Shown: in pieces, positions 6,942-6,986 of the stretch | Layout of the letters: every line of letters starts with the position of its first letter | Position numbering within the stretch: position 1 is the first letter of the stretch | DNA from: CAYOBW01 sp964402115 | GTDB taxonomy: Bacteria > Verrucomicrobiota > Kiritimatiellia > UBA8416 > CAYOBW01 | Assembly: GCA_964402115.1 (NCBI GenBank) | Contig: CAYOBW010000346.1 | Coordinates: 1 to 6,986 of the forward strand | Direction of reading: 5' to 3' | Length of the DNA stretch: 6,986 nt | Program-made: the position numbers and the translations under genes | The notes under the pieces: model-generated | The model's database searches: none | Seen by the model: the letters and a program-made list of their open reading frames with translations, nothing else | What the model was told of the DNA's origin: nothing

Positions 6942-6986
6942 TTGAGAGACGAGGAGCGGAATCATCGGCCGTCCGGATGGCCTCTG
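6942..6986 (+). CDS. Possible start of a further gene, running off the right edge
   Basis: A TTG at 6942 opens a frame of 15 codons (LRDEERNHRPSGWPL) that reaches the window end without a stop. GGAGGGG (6930-6936) ends 5 bases before it, the best-placed ribosome binding site in this stretch. An alternative ATG at 6911 in another frame is also open to the edge (25 codons) but has no such site. The piece is too short to recognise, and it may not be coding at all. Confidence 0.27.
   Translation, partial: MRDEERNHRPSGWPL

Noticed and set aside
1..6986. CRISPR array, tRNA or rRNA genes, insertion sequence ends, riboswitch
   Set aside because: No direct-repeat/spacer pattern, cloverleaf, transposase frame or conserved RNA motif was seen, and almost all of the window is occupied by four long genes.

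Overview
The window is strongly GC-rich (judged by eye, not counted) and holds two divergently oriented units separated by a 143-base intergenic stretch. The left half, on the minus strand, is a three-gene sugar ABC importer operon of the ribose/CUT2 type, in the order ATPase (3275-1773), permease (1756-830), substrate-binding lipoprotein (833 to beyond base 1). The right half, on the plus strand, is one large exported multi-domain sulfatase (3419-6883). The last 103 bases hold no clear gene, only a possible start of another one running off the edge.

Organism: the sulfatase suggests a member of the Planctomycetes-Verrucomicrobia-Lentisphaerae-Kiritimatiellae group. The clues are a secreted type I sulfatase with long beta-rich N-terminal domains, an Asp-rich thrombospondin-type-3-like segment after the catalytic domain, and a small C-terminal beta domain ending in a 'MYRVILE'-type strand. 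This is inference from domain style; there is no rRNA or other phylogenetic marker here.

Operon logic: the transporter genes are tightly packed, with 16 bases between ATPase and permease and a 4-base ATGA overlap between permease and binding protein, so they are almost certainly co-transcribed. The binding protein would catch a monosaccharide-like ligand outside the inner membrane, the permease would form the channel as a dimer, and the double-domain ATPase would power uptake. The sugar is unknown: several ribose-binding positions look conserved, but the Asp-Arg pair that grips ribose in E. coli RbsB appears to be Asn-Ser here.

The sulfatase has the CxPxR formylglycine signature, the N-terminal Asp-Asp metal site, the later Asp-Asn metal site and the catalytic Lys/His motifs, so it should be an active sulfatase once its cysteine is matured. 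Its target is not known; a sulfated glycan is the natural guess. A shared role, with desulfation of a glycan outside and uptake of a released sugar inside, is plausible from the divergent arrangement but unproven. No glycoside hydrolase, kinase, regulator or sulfatase-maturing enzyme lies in the window. I saw no RNA gene, CRISPR array, insertion sequence or clearly new system. The most unusual item is the domain architecture of the sulfatase.
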